A DNA stretch of 8,984 nt from Bacillota bacterium (GTDB lineage: Bacteria; Bacillota; Clostridia; Christensenellales; Aristaeellaceae), in the NCBI GenBank assembly GCA_023459675.1, contig JAEWTC010000154.1, positions 1 to 8,984 on the forward strand, read 5' to 3'. Shown here piece after piece: positions 7,018 through 8,984 of the stretch (the first letter of the stretch is position 1; the number at the start of each line of letters is the position of its first letter). Below the pieces are notes generated by a model. It was not told where the DNA came from, ran no database searches, and saw only the letters and a program-made list of their open reading frames with translations. The translations under genes and the position numbers were made by a program.

Positions 7018-8085
7018 ATGAAAGCAAACCGTATAATGCACAAGGGGATTGTGCTGCTCACCGCGCTCATGGTACTGCTGTGCGTCGTGCCCGCGTCGGC
7101 GCTTACGGCCACCGCGCCTGCCGCGGACGAAGCGTTCAGCTTCCGCAACGGCATCACTTGGGATACCACTGTGGATGAGATGCTTGCCGCGGAGGGCGTG
7201 GAAAGCGAAGAGGATTACGAGTATTACGATACCGGCTATACGGAGATGTACTCGCTGGAAATCGACATGGACGACACGTATATGCAGGTCGGCTACGGCT
7301 TTGTGGACGGCTTGCTGTTGTTTGCCGCGGAGTATTACGAAGACGAGCCCACGGAAAATTACGACCAGCATCTGGCGGAGCTGACGGCGCTGTACGGCCA
7401 GCCCACCGAGACCGACGCCCAGAACGCGGCCCCGCTGTTTAAGGCCATCGGCACCGAAGATTTGGATGACGGCCTTTCCGCGATCGCGGGCTGGACGCTT
7501 GCCAACGGCACCCGTGTGTACCTGATGGTCATGTACGACGAGATCTATACCTTCTACTATAATATGGATCGGCTGGAGATTGCGGAGGAAGACGAAGCGA
7601 AGGGCGAGGCCGTGCAGCCCCCCACAGTTTCCACCGGGACGTTTGCCATCCGCAACGGCGTCACCTGGGACACGACCGTGGATGAAATGCTGGCCGCCGA
7701 AGGCGCGCTCAGCGAGGATGACTACGAGTTGAGCGACGCGGGCGATTATACGGGGTATGTGTTCAACCCGGATGATGAAGGTACGAGCATCGCCTACGCG
7801 TTTGACGAAGACCAGCTGATGATGGTTGCCGAGTATTATCGGTCCGCGCCCGTGGAAGATTACGACGTCCGCCTTGGCGAGCTGACCACACTCTACGGCG
7901 CGCCCTCCGAAACGGACGCGACGCATGCGAAGGAACTGTTTAACGCGTTTGAATTCGGCAGCCTGGACGAGGGCTTGACCGCCATCTCCGGCTGGGTGCT
8001 TTCCGACGGCACCGCCGTGTACCTGATGATCATGTACGACGAAGTGTATCTGTTCTACTTCAACGAAACCATGATGTGGGAGTAA
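7018..8085 (+). CDS. Secreted protein with two tandem WDTT domains
   Basis: A 355-residue protein. Residues 1-28 form a signal peptide ending in A-S-A before L29. The mature chain has two copies of the same domain: about 40-181 and 208-350, joined by an acidic, Pro-containing linker (about 182-207). Each copy has RNG[IV]TWDTTVDEMLAAEG (43-60 and 212-229), an acidic Tyr-rich stretch, [EAV]-x-YY, LYGxPxETDA (125-134 and 292-301), and a closing GLxAIxGWxLxxGTxVYLMxMYDE (from 152 and from 319). The two opening blocks match at 17 of 20 residues, while at least eight of the identical residues use different codons, so the duplication is old and the protein sequence is being kept. The protein is very acidic and has no cysteines in the mature domains. 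The ATG at 7018 has AGAAGGA (7001-7007) 10 bases upstream. It is the middle gene of the operon. It is not recognised as a named family; structure may resemble BLIP/BamE-type repeats, which is only inference. Possible roles are surface binding or inhibition. Confidence 0.88.
   Translation: MKANRIMHKGIVLLTALMVLLCVVPASALTATAPAADEAFSFRNGITWDTTVDEMLAAEGVESEEDYEYYDTGYTEMYSLEIDMDDTYMQVGYGFVDGLLLFAAEYYEDEPTENYDQHLAELTALYGQPTETDAQNAAPLFKAIGTEDLDDGLSAIAGWTLANGTRVYLMVMYDEIYTFYYNMDRLEIAEEDEAKGEAVQPPTVSTGTFAIRNGVTWDTTVDEMLAAEGALSEDDYELSDAGDYTGYVFNPDDEGTSIAYAFDEDQLMMVAEYYRSAPVEDYDVRLGELTTLYGAPSETDATHAKELFNAFEFGSLDEGLTAISGWVLSDGTAVYLMIMYDEVYLFYFNETMMWE
7135..7560 (+). repeat. WDTT domain, copy 1 of the two-domain protein
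   Basis: This encodes residues about 40-181 of the secreted protein. The opening block (7138-7197) aligns with 7645-7704 at 48 of 60 bases and 17 of 20 residues, and also with 8202-8261 and 3577-3627 in the neighbouring genes. It is a protein-level repeat, not a recent DNA duplication. Confidence 0.85.
7639..8067 (+). repeat. WDTT domain, copy 2 of the two-domain protein
   Basis: This encodes residues about 208-350. All three conserved blocks are present in the same order and at nearly the same spacing as in copy 1 (opening blocks 169 residues apart, YG-x-P 167 apart, closing GW-x-L 168 apart). It is closer to copy 1 than to the two single-domain paralogues. Confidence 0.85.
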
Positions 8086-8120
8086 CCGGCGCAGCCGTAC
8101 GACGGCGGGAGGGAACGGGT

Positions 8121-8627
8121 ATGGCGCGTTTCAAACGGTGGGTCTGCCTTGCGGCAATCCTTACGCTTCTTTCCGCCTGCGCAACGGCGGGCGCAGCGCT
8201 GTCCCTGCGCAACGGCGTCACCTGGGATACGACCGTTTCGCAAATGCTCAGCGCCGAGGGCAGGGCGGACGGCGGAAACGTGAACCGCGGCGATCTGAAC
8301 GGCATTACCTATTTCTACATCTGGAACCGGGACGGCGTCACCGAGGACGTGTACTACGCGTTCCGCGGGGACCAGCTTTTGATGCTGTACATGCTGCTGC
8401 CCGGCGGCGCGGACGGGTACGAAGCCCAGAAGGACGCGCAAACCGCGCTGTACGGCTCCCCTGCCGATCTCACCGCGGACGCGGTGGGCGCGCTGGTAAG
8501 CCAGCTGTACCCCAATACCTACCTAGCCCAGGCCGCGGCCTGGCGCTTGTCCGACGGCTCCCTTGCCGTTTTGTTTACCGCTGACGGGCAGTGCTACCTG
8601 GCCTACCTCAACGAGCCGGCGCTGTAA
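8121..8627 (+). CDS. Lipoprotein-like single WDTT-domain protein, last gene of the operon
   Basis: A 168-residue protein. The start MARFKRW, a hydrophobic core and L-S-A-C (residues 17-20) form a fitting lipobox, so it is probably lipid-anchored at Cys20 on the outer face of the membrane; a signal peptidase I site at A-G-A (23-25) is the alternative. The mature part is one WDTT domain: LRNGVTWDTTVSQMLSAEG (29-47), ALYGSPADLTADA (109-121), and WRLSDGSLAVLF (141-152) followed by CYLAYLNEP (158-166). The opening is as close to the copies in the two-domain protein as they are to each other in the TWDTT core, while the middle is divergent and less acidic. The ATG at 8121 has GGGAGGG (8107-8113) 7 bases upstream; an in-frame upstream GTG at 8076 would overlap the preceding gene and break the signal peptide. 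It lies 35 bases after the previous stop and ends 18 bases before the operon terminator. Function unknown. Confidence 0.86.
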   Translation: MARFKRWVCLAAILTLLSACATAGAALSLRNGVTWDTTVSQMLSAEGRADGGNVNRGDLNGITYFYIWNRDGVTEDVYYAFRGDQLLMLYMLLPGGADGYEAQKDAQTALYGSPADLTADAVGALVSQLYPNTYLAQAAAWRLSDGSLAVLFTADGQCYLAYLNEPAL

Positions 8628-8645
8628 ACGGTTTACCAACGTCTC

Positions 8646-8673
8646 AAAAGCGGCCGTACGGCCGCTTTTTTTT
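8646..8673 (+). terminator. Strong intrinsic terminator of the DUF6056-WDTT operon
   Basis: AAAAGCGGCCG (8646-8656) and CGGCCGCTTTT (8659-8669) form a perfect GC-rich stem running into eight T (8666-8673). It separates the operon from the rRNA promoter 114 bases downstream. The A-run on the left side could give some activity in the opposite direction too. Confidence 0.92.
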
Positions 8674-8786
8674 GGCAGCTTTTGCCAGCGGCGCAATGGT
8701 TCCCGCGCCGCCTCGCTATATGTGGTAGGGATAGCCCCGGCGCCGCACAAGTTTAGAAAAATCCTCAAAAACACGGAAATTAAGTG

Positions 8787-8815
8787 TTGACATCCCCCCC
8801 GTCGTTTGGTATTAT
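8787..8815 (+). promoter_or_regulatory. rRNA operon promoter with A/T-rich upstream element
   Basis: TTGACA (8787-8792), a 17-base spacer and TATTAT (8810-8815) with an extended TGG (8807-8809) give a near-consensus sigma-A promoter. The preceding stretch (about 8751-8785) carries A-runs unusual for this GC-rich sequence and would suit an UP element. Transcription would start at about 8820-8822. Only one convincing promoter is seen; the rest of 8674-8750 holds nothing I recognise. Confidence 0.88.
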
Positions 8816-8820
8816 TGGTA

Positions 8821-8938
8821 AGCTCGCTTAAGAGCGCGAACCTTGAAAAAGATACAGAGAAGAAGAAGAAAGAACGCGAAGCGCAGTCAATAATTTGAGT
8901 GCAAGAAGCATAGCCAAGCTAAGCTTTTGAGCGAGATT
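8821..8938 (+). ncRNA. Leader of the rRNA operon with boxA-like antitermination site
   Basis: This is transcribed spacer between the promoter and 16S rRNA. A small hairpin is possible at the very 5' end (GCTC 8822-8825 with GAGC 8832-8835). AACCTTGAAAAA (8839-8850) resembles the Firmicutes boxA (core CTTTGAAAA), where the Nus complex would load to prevent early termination. A purine-rich run (8851-8870) follows, and then the sequence that would pair with the 3' flank of 16S during RNase III processing; its partner lies outside the window. Confidence 0.65.
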
Positions 8939-8984
8939 AAACATAAGAGTTTGATCCTGGCTCAGGACGAACGCTGGCGGCGTG
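8939..8984 (+). rRNA. 16S ribosomal RNA, 5' end only
   Basis: The universal 5' sequence AGAGTTTGATCCTGGCTCAG lies at 8946-8965 and corresponds to E. coli positions 8-27, which places the mature 5' end near 8939. The following GACGAACGCTGGCGGCGTG is the usual Firmicutes/Clostridia version (E. coli reads ATTGAACGCTGGCGGCAGG). The gene runs off the right edge after about 46 bases. The exact mature end is set by analogy. Confidence 0.97.

Noticed and set aside
6958..7926. 322-codon minus-strand open frame opposite the two-domain WDTT gene
   Set aside because: It mirrors the repeat of the sense gene, has no ribosome site or promoter that I can see, and its protein looks like reverse-strand translation of GC-rich codons.
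7018..8085. CRISPR array, mobile element or recent tandem DNA repeat
   Set aside because: The only repeat signal is the two protein domains, which differ at many synonymous sites. No short regular repeats, transposase, terminal inverted repeats or integrase are seen anywhere in the window.

Overview
The window looks like a piece of a GC-rich Firmicutes (Clostridia-type) chromosome. The evidence is the 16S rRNA 5' end at the right edge (GGACGAACGCTGGCGGCGTG, typical of Clostridia), strong purine-rich Shine-Dalgarno sites, sigma-A promoters (several with an extended -10 TGn), a boxA-like rRNA leader, and lipoprotein/secretion signals of Gram-positive type. The genus cannot be fixed from this sequence.

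Left part (1-3377): a truncated MMPL/RND-type membrane transporter on the minus strand is divergent from a TetR-family repressor. Their predicted promoters overlap back to back at the -10 elements, so the TetR protein most likely controls the transporter and itself. Downstream of tetR, in the same direction, is a GNAT acetyltransferase of the phosphinothricin/amino-acid N-acetyltransferase type. The three genes look like a small export/detoxification locus.

Middle and right part (3428-8673): three genes encode exported proteins that share a previously unnamed (to me) domain of about 140 residues. The domain starts with G-[IV]-TWDTT-x3-ML-x-AEG, has a central YG-x-P and ends with W-x-L-x-[DN]GT-x-VYL. 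One gene (3466-4053) stands alone with its own extended -10 promoter. It ends at a bidirectional terminator shared with a convergent polytopic membrane protein gene (5385-4159). That gene is divergent from an apparent three-gene operon: a DUF6056-like polytopic membrane protein (5663-6997), a secreted protein with two tandem copies of the domain (7018-8085), and a lipoprotein-like single-domain paralogue (8121-8627), closed by a strong terminator. So four copies of the domain lie within 5 kb, interleaved with two multi-pass membrane proteins that may be GT-C-like. This is the most interesting content of the window; its function is unknown.

Right edge (8674-8984): an rRNA operon begins, with an A/T-rich upstream region, a near-perfect promoter (TTGACA, 17-base spacer, TGG-TATTAT), a leader of about 118 bases with a boxA-like element, and the first 46 bases or so of 16S rRNA.
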